Made by a program: the position numbers and the translations under genes | In this document: in pieces, positions 17,978-28,226 of the stretch | How the letters are laid out: every line of letters starts with the position of its first letter | Position numbering within the stretch: position 1 is the stretch's first letter | Notes under the pieces: model-generated | Told to the model about the DNA's origin: nothing | Seen by the model: the letters and a program-made list of their open reading frames with translations, nothing else | Database searches by the model: none | Assembly: GCF_022095615.2 (NCBI RefSeq) | Contig: NZ_CP155559.1 | Location: 2,539,501-2,603,500, forward strand | Source: Bacillus thuringiensis | GTDB lineage: Bacteria > Bacillota > Bacilli > Bacillales > Bacillaceae_G | Reading direction: 5' to 3' | Length of the DNA stretch: 64,000 nucleotides

Positions 17978-18033
17978 AACTTATCTATTTATTTTAATTT
18001 CTTAAAGATGTCTACAAGTAATATTGAAATATC

Positions 18034-18216
18034 TTATGTGTTAAAAAGTGTTACCTGTGGTAATTCAAAAGACTCGCCCGACCAAAAAATTATTTTGTCA
18101 CTTGAATGTACTACCCATTCCTTTTCGTCTTCATGGATGCAAATAAGTGCATTGAATGTCTCGGCCCATTCAGCTTCTGGAAAATAGTAATGAGGATGAA
18201 AAAGAGCTATACTCAA
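18034..18216 (-). CDS. Unknown 60-residue protein, TTG start overlapping the PAP2 gene end
   Basis: The frame starts with TTG at 18216 and overlaps the natural TGA of the PAP2 frame (18215-18213); AAAGGGA lies just upstream. The product is acidic, rich in aromatic residues, with no membrane segment or recognised domain. Its codon pattern looks real and a terminator follows. Translation would normally be coupled to the phosphatase, which now carries a stop codon, so expression may be impaired. Confidence 0.5.
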   Translation of the reverse strand: MSIALFHPHYYFPEAEWAETFNALICIHEDEKEWVVHSSDKIIFWSGESFELPQVTLFNT

Positions 18217-18812
18217 AATCCCTTTGATTTGTTTTTCGATGGTAAAACATGTTCCTCTATTCTTTCATATTGAGTAAGTAATTGCCTAATAAAAGATAAT
18301 TTCGGTACTAACCAATACGAAAATACCGTTGAAATACATCCTATTAAAGCCCCTACTGCAACATCAAAAGGATAATGAACCCCTACCAAAATACGAGAGA
18401 CCGCTACACAAAATGCAAGTATAAGCCATAACTATCCCGTTTTTTTACGAACAAGCCAAAACGAAAAGCAAATCGAAAAAAAGAGAATCGTATGGTTACT
18501 AGGAAATGAATTATCTACAGTATGGTCGACAAGTTTATTCACATCAGGCAATACTGCAAACGGTTGATAATTCAAATGAAATTTCCCTGCTATTTTTCCA
18601 ATCACCTCAGCAATCGCAAAAGCAACCATCGCTTGAATAACCATCATTCTAATTTTTCTGGACCCAGTAAACCAATAAGCTACAATAATTAAAGCAAAAA
18701 TATATACCATATATTCTGCCAAACATACCATGGTTGAGTTTAGGAATGAATATTGTTTACCTAAATCATTAATTGCTCGAAAAATATCAATATTGAATTG
18801 AGAAAAAGACAT
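18213..18812 (-). pseudogene. PAP2 / BcrC-like undecaprenyl-diphosphatase with an in-frame stop
   Basis: A full-length frame of 199 codons matches BcrC-like PAP2 phosphatases, which dephosphorylate undecaprenyl diphosphate and can give bacitracin tolerance. One TAG at 18434-18432 interrupts it after VRKKTG; the next codons, LWLILAFCVAVSRILVGVHYPFD, continue in the same frame. The PSNH motif (a form of PSGH) lies before the stop, but the catalytic SR-x5-HxxxD motif lies after it, so the truncated product should be inactive. A TGG-to-TAG change is the simplest origin. The start has a GGGGAGGG RBS. Confidence 0.85.
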
Positions 18813-19106
18813 TTCAAATCCCTCCCCTTTTTAGTAAGGTGTTTTACTGATTGCTATATACTTTCATTACATGAATAGTGTTGGTTATAGTATCCATGTA
18901 AAAATATCAACCTCTTATGACACCGTTTTCTTCTTTTTCACTTTAATAAAAAAAGAAAAAGGAAAACATCGAACTTTCTTACAAACATTCATGCATTCTT
19001 ACAGTTTTGTCATTTTCTTGTCATTTTTTAAATAGATTCATTATCTTGCCCGTTGCTATTTTCAAAAGCTCTTATATCTACAATTATGGAAACTATAATT
19101 TCACAC
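18813..19106. other. Intergenic region upstream of the PAP2 locus
   Basis: AT-rich DNA, with a short repeated TTTGTCATTTTCTTGTCATTTTT near 19010. I see no gene; it should contain the promoter of the PAP2 locus. Confidence 0.4.
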
Positions 19107-19144
19107 AAAAAAGAGAAGAACCTTGGTAAGTTCTTCTCTTTTTT
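19107..19144. terminator. Strong bidirectional terminator hairpin
   Basis: AAAAAAGAGAAGAAC pairs with GTTCTTCTCTTTTTT around a short loop. It lies about 95 bases beyond the pullulanase stop on the minus strand. Confidence 0.8.
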
Positions 19145-19238
19145 GTTTATTAAATTGTAATATAATTACAGTATGTGAAATTATATTATTTAAATTGTAA
19201 AAGCGAAGTGAAAATAACCTTCTCTCCACTTTTGGCAT

Positions 19239-21804
19239 TTATTTAATTGGTTTCTCTGTTTTTAAAACGAATGAACTTAACGCAGGAACTTTAATTTTAT
19301 TATCATGGACAACGTATAGTGGTTTACTACCTGACTGTTTACCATCTACTAACACTTTCCAAGGACCTTTCGATGGAAGTGTTATGTCAACCGCTTCTCT
19401 ATTTGCATTGTGAGCCACCATAAAGTATTCGTTTTTATTCCCCTCTATTGTATAAGCTACCGTGTTTTTCGGGGCATCAATAAATGATACATGTGTTTTT
19501 ATTTGCTCTGCAGTTGTCATTCGAAAAGCTGAGTACTTCTTCCGTAAATCTATTAATCCCTTCATATAATTTACTTCATTATTAAATGACGCACGGCGCA
19601 ACCAGTCCATTTGATTAATTGAATCGGGAGATTTGTAACTGTTATGATCACCATACTTCGTGCGCATAAACTCTTGCCCTGCATGTATGAATGGAATACC
19701 TTGTGATGTTAATAAAATTGAAGAAGACAATTTGTGCATTTGTTTTCGCACTTCTTCACTGTCACCCGGATTAGTCAACTCAAGTTTATCCCATAATGTA
19801 TGATTATCATGTGCTTCCACATAAGTTAGCACCTGCTCCGGATCTTGATAAGTAGACGAATTTGTATCGTAGTCAATGCCTGCTGTAATGCCTTTTTTAA
19901 TACGGTCTTCTATGTTTTCCTTTCCATTTACAAAACCATTTTCTTTCTCTTCAAATACACTACCTTTCAATCCATCACGTATATTATCGTTAAAATGAGC
20001 AATCCCTTTCATTTTCTCCGCGTTTTTTTGATTGGCTTTCAACTCAGCTGCAAGAGGTGTATTTAAATCCCAACCTTCTCCATGCAGTATAATAGAAGGG
20101 TCAATTTGATTAACAGCTTTACGTATTTCATTCATCGTTTCATAATCATGAATGCCCATTAAATCAAAACGGAATCCATCTAAATTGTATTCTTTTGCCC
20201 AGTATGTGACAGAATCAACCATAAACTTCCTCATCATTTTTCGTTCTGAGGCAGTATCATTTCCTACTCCAGTTCCATTTGCAAATGTTCCGTCTTCATT
20301 ATAACGATAATAATAACCTGGAACTAACTTATGAAAATTAGATTCAGTAGCACTATACATATGGTTATAAACTACATCCATAACAACACGAAGATTATTA
20401 TCGTGTAGTGTTTGAATCATTTGCTTTAATTCAGTTATTCGAACAGTTGGCTCATAAGGGTTTGTAGAATAGGATCCCTCTGGAACGTTGAAGTTTTTCG
20501 GGTCATATCCCCAGTTATATTGTGGTTCGTTTAAATTCTCTTCATTTACTGAAGCATAATCAAATATCGGTAAAAGCTGAACGTGCGTAACACCAAGATC
20601 TTTCATATGATCAAGTCCTGTTTTCACACCTTCAGGTCCTCTTGTTCCTTTTTCTGTTACTCCTAAATATTTCCCTTTTTGCTTAATACCACTTTCAGGT
20701 TGGATGGAAAGGTCGCGTACATGCAATTCATAAATAATAGCATCTTCCGGATTTTTAAATTTTGGCTTTTTATTTGCTTTCCATTTTTTCGGATTTGTTT
20801 CTTCTAAATCAACAACTGCACCTTTATCTCCATTTACAGAAGCAGCACGTGCATACGGATCAACGGCTTCAGTCCACTTATCACCAATTTTTACCTTATA
20901 CGTATAAAAGAGCCCTTTTTGGTTCCCTTTAAGTTCTGCTTTCCAAGTGCCCTTTTCACCTTGTTGCATGTTTATTTCAGTCCCTATTTTATCGTTCCAT
21001 TTTTTATATGTAACTAACTTTGCTTCACTCGCAGTAGGAGCCCATACACGGAACTTTGTTTGTTGCGGGGTATAAATATTACCTAAATCGTTACCACTAT
21101 AATAAAATAATTTATCAAACTCTTCGCTACGAATGACTTTACCGATTTCAGTATTCGCATAAGCTAAGTTTTCTATTTTAACTTTGTATGTCTGTTTTAA
21201 ATCAATTTTCTGCTCCGTAATTATTTTCACCCTATTAGTAATATCTCCACCATTTTTATCAAAAGGATTAATTTCTTTAATTTTAATGCCCTCAATTTCA
21301 ATTTTCTGTTCCTTACTGTTAAACGGAACATTAGTCGTTACTGTTATTTCATTAAAACTATCAATAGTAGCTTTTTGAATTGCGAGATCCGAAGAAGGCT
21401 TAGAGTCATATACTTTTTCATCACCCGAAAGAATCCACACTTCAGAACGACCGTCCTTTATATTTTCAATCCAACGATCTCCACCATCTTTTTCCCTCAT
21501 TCGTACGAATGATAAATCCTACACGATTATAGTCACCATCTACTTTAATCTTAGCGTACTTTCCAAATTCATCTTCACCAGTAAATTCATATGATTTACC
21601 ATTTGCATTTTCTCCCCACATCCAAAGGTTCCAGTCTTTTGTATTTCCAGATTGCTCTTTGTAATGAATGATAACTTCAGTTGTTTTCGAATTTGAAACT
21701 GCCTTTACACTTTGAAAAGAGAAAACAGATGTTAACATAACGATTATAGTAAGTAATAAAACTGATTTGTTAATTAATCTTTTTGTCATTTGCACCACAT
21801 ACAC
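19239..21804 (-). pseudogene. pulA: Type I pullulanase, secreted, frameshifted near the N-terminus
   Basis: Two frames encode one enzyme of about 850 residues that cleaves alpha-1,6 links in pullulan and branched starch. The first frame (21804-21466) has a signal peptide and a CBM41-like starch-binding domain ending VGFIIRTNE. The second (from about 21500) continues KDGGDRWIENI and carries YNWGYDP, DVVYNH, GFRFDLMG, LHGEGWD and VEAHDNHTLW, the GH13 catalytic regions. The frames join at 21490-21505 in a G/A run and need one base fewer or two more. The catalytic part lacks its export signal as it stands. Confidence 0.87.
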
Positions 21805-21934
21805 CCTTTCTTTAAATAGTATGAGCGATTTATTATGCTCGTCTAAATTACACTGCTTAAATTAATCTAGAAATCTCTTTTACTTCACCCCCATATTGGC
21901 TATTTTTATGTATGTATTTCAATGATCTTTTAAT

Positions 21935-21950
21935 ACGAAAACGTTTGCAT
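21935..21950. promoter_or_regulatory. Candidate CcpA (cre) box 1 upstream of pullulanase
   Basis: CGAAAACGTTTGCA matches the cre consensus at about 12 of 14 positions, about 130 bases before the pulA start. Confidence 0.5.
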
Positions 21951-22035
21951 TAATGTTTAAAAAAATAGATTTGATTATGTCTTCATATATTTGTAATTAG
22001 TAAAAGATCAGGGAAATCATTTTAAAGCAATCGTT

Positions 22036-22049
22036 TGTTATCGCTTTCA
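22036..22049 (-). promoter_or_regulatory. Candidate CcpA (cre) box 2 upstream of pullulanase
   Basis: Read on the minus strand, TGAAAGCGATAACA fits the cre consensus TGNAANCGNTNNCA at every defined position. Two boxes before a starch-degrading gene fit glucose repression. Confidence 0.6.
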
Positions 22050-22198
22050 TTCTATAGTACTTCCCATTAAGAGGTCAATATATTATTAATTTTCTGTTTT
22101 TATATGCTGTAAACCTTATTTATTTGTCGCAACTTCTTAAAGATAAAGCGCCTAATTATTGCTAAGTAAGTTTATTTTCAGCAATACATTGCTATGTA

Positions 22199-22240
22199 AA
22201 AAAACAGCTAATATCCTTAAAATGATATTAGCTGTTTTTC
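22199..22240 (-). terminator. Terminator of the neutral protease gene
   Basis: AAAAACAGCTAATATC pairs with GATATTAGCTGTTTTT around a short loop, about 40 bases after the stop at 22280. Confidence 0.85.
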
Positions 22241-22279
22241 ATAATGTAATAATATATGAATGATAACTATATTTCTAAC

Positions 22280-23983
22280 TTACTTAATTTTTGCTGCATC
22301 AAATGCTTTTTGTACTGCTTGAACCTCAGCTGTATTCGCACCATATTTATTAGTTGCCACTCGAATACATGCTGATCTCAATTCTTTGAAATTAGAAGTC
22401 ATGTTTAACTCATCTGTATTTGCGTAATAGAAGATATCAAACATTTTATCTTCACCAATTCCTTTAACAGTTACACCGTTATGAGTTCCGCCTTTTGCAA
22501 TAAGATACGCGACTTTATTAATAATGCTTGAATTAAAATGAACCCCACCTTGATCCCATCCATTAAAATCGTTAAATTCACTGTAATCATCTGGATAAGG
22601 TACTCCAAGTGAAGATGGAACAGAAGCTGGGTTTTCCATATCACGGAAGACAGATCCAGTTTGTTCTCCCATCGTCCAGTTAAAGCTTCCATTATTTACG
22701 TATTTCTCAATAGATGTTCCCATAATATCAGATAGTGCCTCATTAATCGCACCAGATTCACCGTAATATTCAAGATTAGATTCACTAGAAGTAACAGCAT
22801 GTGTAAATTCATGCCCAGCTACGTCATATGCTTTGACGATAGGATCTCCATATACAAGCATACTACCATTATTAGCACTTAACGCATTCTGCCAATTCTT
22901 CGGATCATTCGTATCTCCAGAATCCCAAGCATGTACAACTGAAACTACCTTTTGTCCCTTATTATCAAAGCTATTACGATTGTATTTATCTTTATAAAAA
23001 TCAAAAACTTTTGTTGCTAAGTAATGAGCACTTACTGCTTTTGGATCGTTAAATGTTGTTGAAGTACTAGTTGCTAATGTACCAGGATAATAGCTTTCTT
23101 CTTTAGTAATATCTCTGTAATTCACATCATATGTTTCAATTCCTTGCCCTCTTGTATAATCAGCAAGAGCATATTTACCATTACTTTGTTTAGAAATACC
23201 AAATGAACGAGAGATCCCTAAATCATCTTTTCCAGTGCCCGTTAATGATGTCAGACTGCTTTTTTTACTTTTCTTTAAGGCTCCAACTAGTTTATCGCTT
23301 GCTTTCAAGTTAGACTCTTGCACCATATTTTTTAACATATCACCATTTTGTGCATTTACTAAATATGTTCCAGACACATAGTTTGGTGTTGCAGCTTCAA
23401 ATGTAACCTGGTATGCATTACTAGCTTGTCCATTATTTTCATCAACAAAAATAACTTCCTTAACTTCTGGCTCAGAAATAAACTTGATATCGTTTCCATA
23501 TTTCGTATAAATATATTGTTTTGCTTCATCTTTTGATAGATTAATAGGTTTTTTCAATTCTTCTTGTTTTAAGTTTTGCGCGCTATCGCCTGAAACACTT
23601 TTAATAACACCCTTATTATCTACGTGTGCAGTTAATTGATGTCCATATACTTCTTTTCCTTCGTATGTTTGCTGCATACGTATAAGTGTAGTTCCATCAT
23701 ACGAACCACGTTTTTGAAGGACTTTATAATCTACTCCTGCTTCTCCATTGACTTGTTTTTGGGACAGAGCTTGTTCTGCTTTCTCCTTAAGGGCATCCTT
23801 TACTACATTTTCTGGTTCTTTTTGTGACGGTTGTGTAAGTTCACCCGAACGGAACGATTCCTCCTGAATTTGAACTTGTAGTTGATCTGTTTCCTCTGCA
23901 TGACCTACCCCATATGGTGCCACAACTGTTAAAGCTAATCCTGTTGTTAATGCTACTTTAGTTAATGTCTTTTTGTTTTTCAT
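22280..23983 (-). CDS. M4 neutral metalloprotease (bacillolysin, thermolysin family)
   Basis: A 567-residue secreted zinc protease made as a pre-pro-enzyme. The signal peptide (about 1-28, ending VGHAEE) is followed by an FTP and PepSY-type propeptide to about 245 and the mature thermolysin fold. Zinc ligands are in HEFTH (His391, His395, catalytic Glu392) and GAINEALSD (Glu415); the later GGVHFNSS gives the substrate-binding His. ATG 23983 has an AGGTG RBS; a 14-codon upstream extension has none. It is an NprB-type paralogue of the group's neutral proteases, though the exact paralogue is not certain. Confidence 0.93.
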   Translation of the reverse strand: MKNKKTLTKVALTTGLALTVVAPYGVGHAEETDQLQVQIQEESFRSGELTQPSQKEPENVVKDALKEKAEQALSQKQVNGEAGVDYKVLQKRGSYDGTTLIRMQQTYEGKEVYGHQLTAHVDNKGVIKSVSGDSAQNLKQEELKKPINLSKDEAKQYIYTKYGNDIKFISEPEVKEVIFVDENNGQASNAYQVTFEAATPNYVSGTYLVNAQNGDMLKNMVQESNLKASDKLVGALKKSKKSSLTSLTGTGKDDLGISRSFGISKQSNGKYALADYTRGQGIETYDVNYRDITKEESYYPGTLATSTSTTFNDPKAVSAHYLATKVFDFYKDKYNRNSFDNKGQKVVSVVHAWDSGDTNDPKNWQNALSANNGSMLVYGDPIVKAYDVAGHEFTHAVTSSESNLEYYGESGAINEALSDIMGTSIEKYVNNGSFNWTMGEQTGSVFRDMENPASVPSSLGVPYPDDYSEFNDFNGWDQGGVHFNSSIINKVAYLIAKGGTHNGVTVKGIGEDKMFDIFYYANTDELNMTSNFKELRSACIRVATNKYGANTAEVQAVQKAFDAAKIK

Positions 23984-24025
23984 TATTTCACCTCGTATAA
24001 TTTTTGAAATAGAAAGCTTGTACAA

Positions 24026-24250
24026 AGTAAACTGTCTATTACTGTCGAAAAAAAGAGAAAATACACAATTTATGTAACATTATGCAAAATTACATAAATT
24101 AAGGATGATGCTATAAATAAAGAACAACTCATATAAATGCATTAATTTCAATAAAAAAAGAGCTCCCTAAGGCGCTCATCCAATTGATTAGTTGCCAATT
24201 ATCTATATTTCATTCTAATAAAAGTACACTTACATCTAAATAACAACATA
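24026..24250. other. Protease promoter region
   Basis: Intergenic DNA upstream of the protease gene, with an imperfect hairpin GAGCTCCC/GGCGCTC near 24158-24178. No ORF is supported. Confidence 0.4.
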
Positions 24251-24287
24251 AAAACCCACTCTTTACTTTTTTAAGAGTGGGTTTCAT
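24251..24287 (-). terminator. Terminator of the 5'-nucleotidase-like gene
   Basis: AAAAACCCACTCTT pairs with AAGAGTGGGTTT around a T-rich loop, about 40 bases beyond the stop at 24326. Confidence 0.8.
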
Positions 24288-24325
24288 GCTATTAAAATAA
24301 CAATTACTATAAGAAACTTTATAAT

Positions 24326-26278
24326 TTATATTTTTCTAGTAATCCTACTAAGTTTTTTGTAGAATTCACCTTTTGTCTTTATATGATTAAACTGATTTGG
24401 ATTAATATTTGCTTTTTGTGAGAGTAATATAATCTCTTCTTTTGAAATTGAGTCTTTAGTATTTATAGATGCTATATTTGTGTATTTTCCGTCTTCTGTT
24501 TTTGGAATTTCTAAAATCCCTTTATTCACAAGATCAACTACCGCCTTATGCTCTGAAGAATGTATATCTACACCAGTAATTTTCCAATTACGCATAACTT
24601 TTGGCGTGTATACACCGTTCTTTACCTCTTTTAAATATGTAATAGCGAGGTTACGAATGGTTCCACCTGTTTCTCCGAATGCATTCTCTTGTTTAGATGA
24701 CCAAGTTTGTTCAAATTTACGTCCCTCTAAAGCTCCCCCTTTTGCCTGAAGAGCCTCCATTCTATATGCATTCATTCCCAGCGTCATAACATCGCTCATT
24801 TTGATTGGTTTGTTTGTACGAATAGAACGTAAATTTGTTATTCTACTTCCATATGGTTTTGTTAAGTCAATTTCGTATTTTACGCCTCCAAAGAAATCGT
24901 TCGTACTGTATTTAGACGCACGACGGGTTTTATCAAAGCTAACTGTTACATCTCCAGGACGAGATGAGTTAAAGTACCCCGCTGCCCATTCCATATAGTC
25001 TTTTAAGTCTTTCCCAGTTACCTTATATACCGTAATTTCACCCAAAGCATATTGATAATTATATGCAATATCTTTTTTCTTAATAGGACCTACATCCAAA
25101 CGGGCATTATCATTATCAATTTGATGGGCTACTACATCTGCTTTGCTGTAGTAGAGCATGACTTCATGAAAGAAATCTGATAAAGGTGTCTCTTGAATCT
25201 GCACACTCGGAATACCCTTTATTTCATTTTCAGGAACAAGGTTTCTACCCTTTAATTGAGCGACTACAACATTTGCATCTCCCCTCGCATACTCATGAAA
25301 AGGTGTCAGTGTGTCTTCAAGTGTAGGATCAGATACTACTGTAGTTCCATCAGTATTCTTTACAGGTATAGCGGTAGCAGTTTTATCTTTTAGAACAAGC
25401 TTTCCATCTTGCTTTGTAAAATTAAGATCAATACGTGAGATATGTGTTCCATATTTATCTGGTTCTGTAATAATGACACCATTTACAACTTCTTTTTTAA
25501 CAAGCTTATGCATATGAGCTGCAAAAATAGCGCTTAGTTCCGGACAAGCATTCGCAATATCTTGAACCCCAGTACCAGGGATTCCATTCTCATTTTCTAG
25601 TCCCATATGCATAACCCCTACCATTACATCTACTTTACCTTCTAACTCTTTAATGGCCTTCTTTGTCTCTTCTACTGGATTTTTCACCACTAAACCATCC
25701 AAATGATCTGTCCCTTTTTCAAAATCACTAATCATTGGTGTATTCATACCAATAATCCCGACTTTAATTCCACCTTTTTCAACAATTGTATATGCAGGAA
25801 GAAAACGCTCTCCATTTTCCTTGTAAATATTTCCTGCTAACGTCTTTCCCTTATATTGCTCACTTACTTTTTTCAATGTATCTAATCCAAAGTTAAATTC
25901 ATGATTTCCAAATGCCCAAGCATCATATCCCATTGCATTCATCGCTACCATCATTGGCGATTGCGGTTGATCATTGAATAATTCTACTGAGTTTCCTTGA
26001 ATTGTATCCCCGGCATCTACTAATATGGTATTTGGATTTTCTTGACGTACCTTCTTTATAACCGTATAAAGCTGCGTTAAACTTCCACTCATATTTGCTC
26101 CATCAAGCGCATAATCCCAAGGCATAAATCTACCATGAATATCTGCCGTACCTAACAATGTAATATTAACATCAGATTCTTCAGCCTTAGCAAGAGCTGG
26201 TTTGACCGTTACTGTTGTTACAAAAAGCATAAAAATAATAAAATAGCATACATAGTTCTTCCATTTCATTTTTTGCAT
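24326..26278 (-). CDS. Secreted 5'-nucleotidase / 2',3'-cyclic phosphodiesterase-like metallophosphatase
   Basis: About 650 residues, exported. A signal peptide (hydrophobic CYFIIFMLFVTTVTV, then PALAKA) precedes a calcineurin-like metallophosphatase domain with metal motifs TADIHGR, DAGDTIQG, FGNHEFNF and AAHMHK, followed by the 5'-nucleotidase C-terminal domain (PLSDFFHEVMLYYSKADV...). It probably releases nucleosides from nucleotides outside the cell. The last 80 residues (SSEHKAVVDLVNKGILEIP...) form an extra helical segment of unknown role. ATG 26278 was chosen because the longer start lacks an RBS; AAGGGGAG lies about 13 bases upstream. Confidence 0.88.
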   Translation of the reverse strand: MQKMKWKNYVCYFIIFMLFVTTVTVKPALAKAEESDVNITLLGTADIHGRFMPWDYALDGANMSGSLTQLYTVIKKVRQENPNTILVDAGDTIQGNSVELFNDQPQSPMMVAMNAMGYDAWAFGNHEFNFGLDTLKKVSEQYKGKTLAGNIYKENGERFLPAYTIVEKGGIKVGIIGMNTPMISDFEKGTDHLDGLVVKNPVEETKKAIKELEGKVDVMVGVMHMGLENENGIPGTGVQDIANACPELSAIFAAHMHKLVKKEVVNGVIITEPDKYGTHISRIDLNFTKQDGKLVLKDKTATAIPVKNTDGTTVVSDPTLEDTLTPFHEYARGDANVVVAQLKGRNLVPENEIKGIPSVQIQETPLSDFFHEVMLYYSKADVVAHQIDNDNARLDVGPIKKKDIAYNYQYALGEITVYKVTGKDLKDYMEWAAGYFNSSRPGDVTVSFDKTRRASKYSTNDFFGGVKYEIDLTKPYGSRITNLRSIRTNKPIKMSDVMTLGMNAYRMEALQAKGGALEGRKFEQTWSSKQENAFGETGGTIRNLAITYLKEVKNGVYTPKVMRNWKITGVDIHSSEHKAVVDLVNKGILEIPKTEDGKYTNIASINTKDSISKEEIILLSQKANINPNQFNHIKTKGEFYKKLSRITRKI

Positions 26279-26305
26279 AATATCAATATTTCTCCCCTTT
26301 TGCAC

Positions 26306-26879
26306 TGTCTTAAAGTTGCTTGAACTTTAAAAATGTAACTTATTATTCGGAAAAATTCAACTACACAAGATAATTTTGGAGGTGGTTCTGCTGCTGCAAA
26401 AATAAAGGGAATAAAATGCATGCACTTTTGACTTGCTGTTTAACACCTTCTATATACTGCAACAACTGCTTTCTTAGATTTCTATAATCTTCTGATTCCA
26501 AATGTCAACGGACCAAATCAACCTGTCAAACATCATTAAACGATGCATTCGTAGTAACACTATATATTTTTAAAAATCATGTTATTAAGCGTTGTCGCAT
26601 TCAATCGAACATTACATAAATGTAAAAAATCATCCTATTCATCCATTTTTCATGCATATGTATGTACATTTGTTAATTTATTCGATATATTATGTGTATT
26701 GAATGATTATGAAAAGTTTATTGGTCGCTAAAAAAACCTTATATTTTTATATCCGAGAAAACTACAAAATGTATGTAAATCCATTTGTCAAATGAATTTA
26801 ATGCGGAAGGAGGTTTGTGGTTACTTCATCGGGATATAATAATCAGTTTTAAACTGATAAAAATATAGGAGGCGACAAA
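26306..26879. other. Long intergenic region before secY2
   Basis: 574 bases. Near the right end GGAAGGAGG (26803-26812) precedes short start codons giving peptides of about 11-15 codons, and a small TCAGTTT/AACTGA hairpin (26842-26855) follows before the secY2 RBS AGGAGGCG. This could be a leader peptide with a regulatory stem. A 47-codon minus-strand open stretch near 26380-26510 is coding-like but has no start or RBS. Confidence 0.35.
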
Positions 26880-28184
26880 ATGTTTCGTACGATTTCAAAT
26901 TTCATGAGAGTAGCTGAGATAAGAAGGAAAATCCTTTTTACATTAGCGATGTTAATCGTTTTTCGAATTGGCACGTTTATTCCAGTTCCTCATACTAACG
27001 CAGAGGTATTAAAAGTACAAGATCAAGCTAACGTTTTAGGTATGCTAAACGTATTTGGCGGAGGAGCACTGCAACACTTCTCAATCTTTGCTGTAGGTAT
27101 TACACCTTATATTACCGCTTCCATCATAGTACAATTACTACAAATGGATGTTATACCTAAATTTTCGGAATGGGCAAAGCAAGGAGAAATGGGCCGTAAG
27201 AAATCAGCTCAATTCACTCGATACTTTACAATCATTCTCGCATTCATACAGGCCATTGGGATGTCTTATGGCTTTAATAATATAGCAGGTGGACAATTAA
27301 TAACAGATCAAAGCTGGACTACATACTTATTTATTGCGACAGTTTTAACTGCAGGTACTGCATTTTTACTTTGGTTAGGTGAACAAATTACTGCTAACGG
27401 AGTAGGTAATGGTATTTCGATGATTATCTTCGCAGGACTTGTTGCAGCGATCCCAAATGTTGCAAACCAAATTTATTTGCAACAATTTCAAAATGCAGGC
27501 GATCAATTATTCATGCACATCATAAAGATGGTTTTAATTGGTCTCGTAATTTTAGCGATAGTTGTTGGTGTTATTTACATTCAACAAGCTGTGCGTAAAA
27601 TACCGATTCAATATGCAAAAGCTGTTTCAGGAAACAATCAATATCAAGGAGCAAAAAACACTCATTTACCTCTTAAAGTAAATAGTGCTGGTGTAATTCC
27701 AGTCATCTTTGCTTCCGCATTTTTAATGACGCCGCGTACAATTGCGCAGCTCTTCCCTGATTCAAGTGTATCAAAATGGTTAGTTGCAAATCTTGATTTT
27801 GCACATCCAATTGGAATGACCCTTTATGTCGGTCTTATCGTTGCTTTCACATACTTCTACGCATTTATTCAAGTAAATCCAGAACAAATGGCTGAGAATT
27901 TGAAAAAGCAAAATGGATATGTGCCTGGTATTCGTCCTGGTAAATCAACAGAACAATATGTAACTAAAATTTTATATCGTTTAACATTTATCGGTGCAAT
28001 TTTCTTAGGTGCAATTTCAATTTTACCGCTCGTATTCACGAAAATTGCTACATTACCACCTTCTGCACAAATTGGTGGTACAAGCTTACTTATCATCGTC
28101 GGTGTAGCACTTGAAACGATGAAGACATTAGAAAGTCAGCTCGTGAAACGTCATTATAAAGGGTTTATAAAAAAAGTAAATTAA
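26880..28184 (+). CDS. secY2: Second preprotein translocase SecY (SecY2)
   Basis: A 434-residue, ten-helix channel protein of the SecYEG family. It begins MFRTISNFMRVAEIRRKILFTLAMLIVFRIGTFIPVP and retains plug-region, the cytoplasmic loop with PGIRPGKSTEQY and the C-terminal KTLESQLVKRHYKGFIKK. Housekeeping secY lies in the ribosomal protein operon; this copy stands alone with its own RBS and terminator, so it is the accessory paralogue known in the B. cereus group, likely to aid export of selected substrates such as S-layer proteins. Confidence 0.9.
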   Translation: MFRTISNFMRVAEIRRKILFTLAMLIVFRIGTFIPVPHTNAEVLKVQDQANVLGMLNVFGGGALQHFSIFAVGITPYITASIIVQLLQMDVIPKFSEWAKQGEMGRKKSAQFTRYFTIILAFIQAIGMSYGFNNIAGGQLITDQSWTTYLFIATVLTAGTAFLLWLGEQITANGVGNGISMIIFAGLVAAIPNVANQIYLQQFQNAGDQLFMHIIKMVLIGLVILAIVVGVIYIQQAVRKIPIQYAKAVSGNNQYQGAKNTHLPLKVNSAGVIPVIFASAFLMTPRTIAQLFPDSSVSKWLVANLDFAHPIGMTLYVGLIVAFTYFYAFIQVNPEQMAENLKKQNGYVPGIRPGKSTEQYVTKILYRLTFIGAIFLGAISILPLVFTKIATLPPSAQIGGTSLLIIVGVALETMKTLESQLVKRHYKGFIKKVN

Positions 28185-28186
28185 GT

Positions 28187-28226
28187 AAAAAAACACAGTT
28201 GGTTATTTTTCCAACTGTGTTTTTGA
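28187..28226. terminator. Bidirectional terminator between secY2 and the DnaA-domain gene
   Basis: AAAAAAACACAGTTGG pairs with CCAACTGTGTTTTT. It serves both convergent genes and overlaps the stop codon of the minus-strand gene. Confidence 0.88.

Noticed and set aside
26380..26510. 47-codon coding-like minus-strand stretch
   Set aside because: It has no RBS or ATG and no recognised similarity; mentioned only within the intergenic note.
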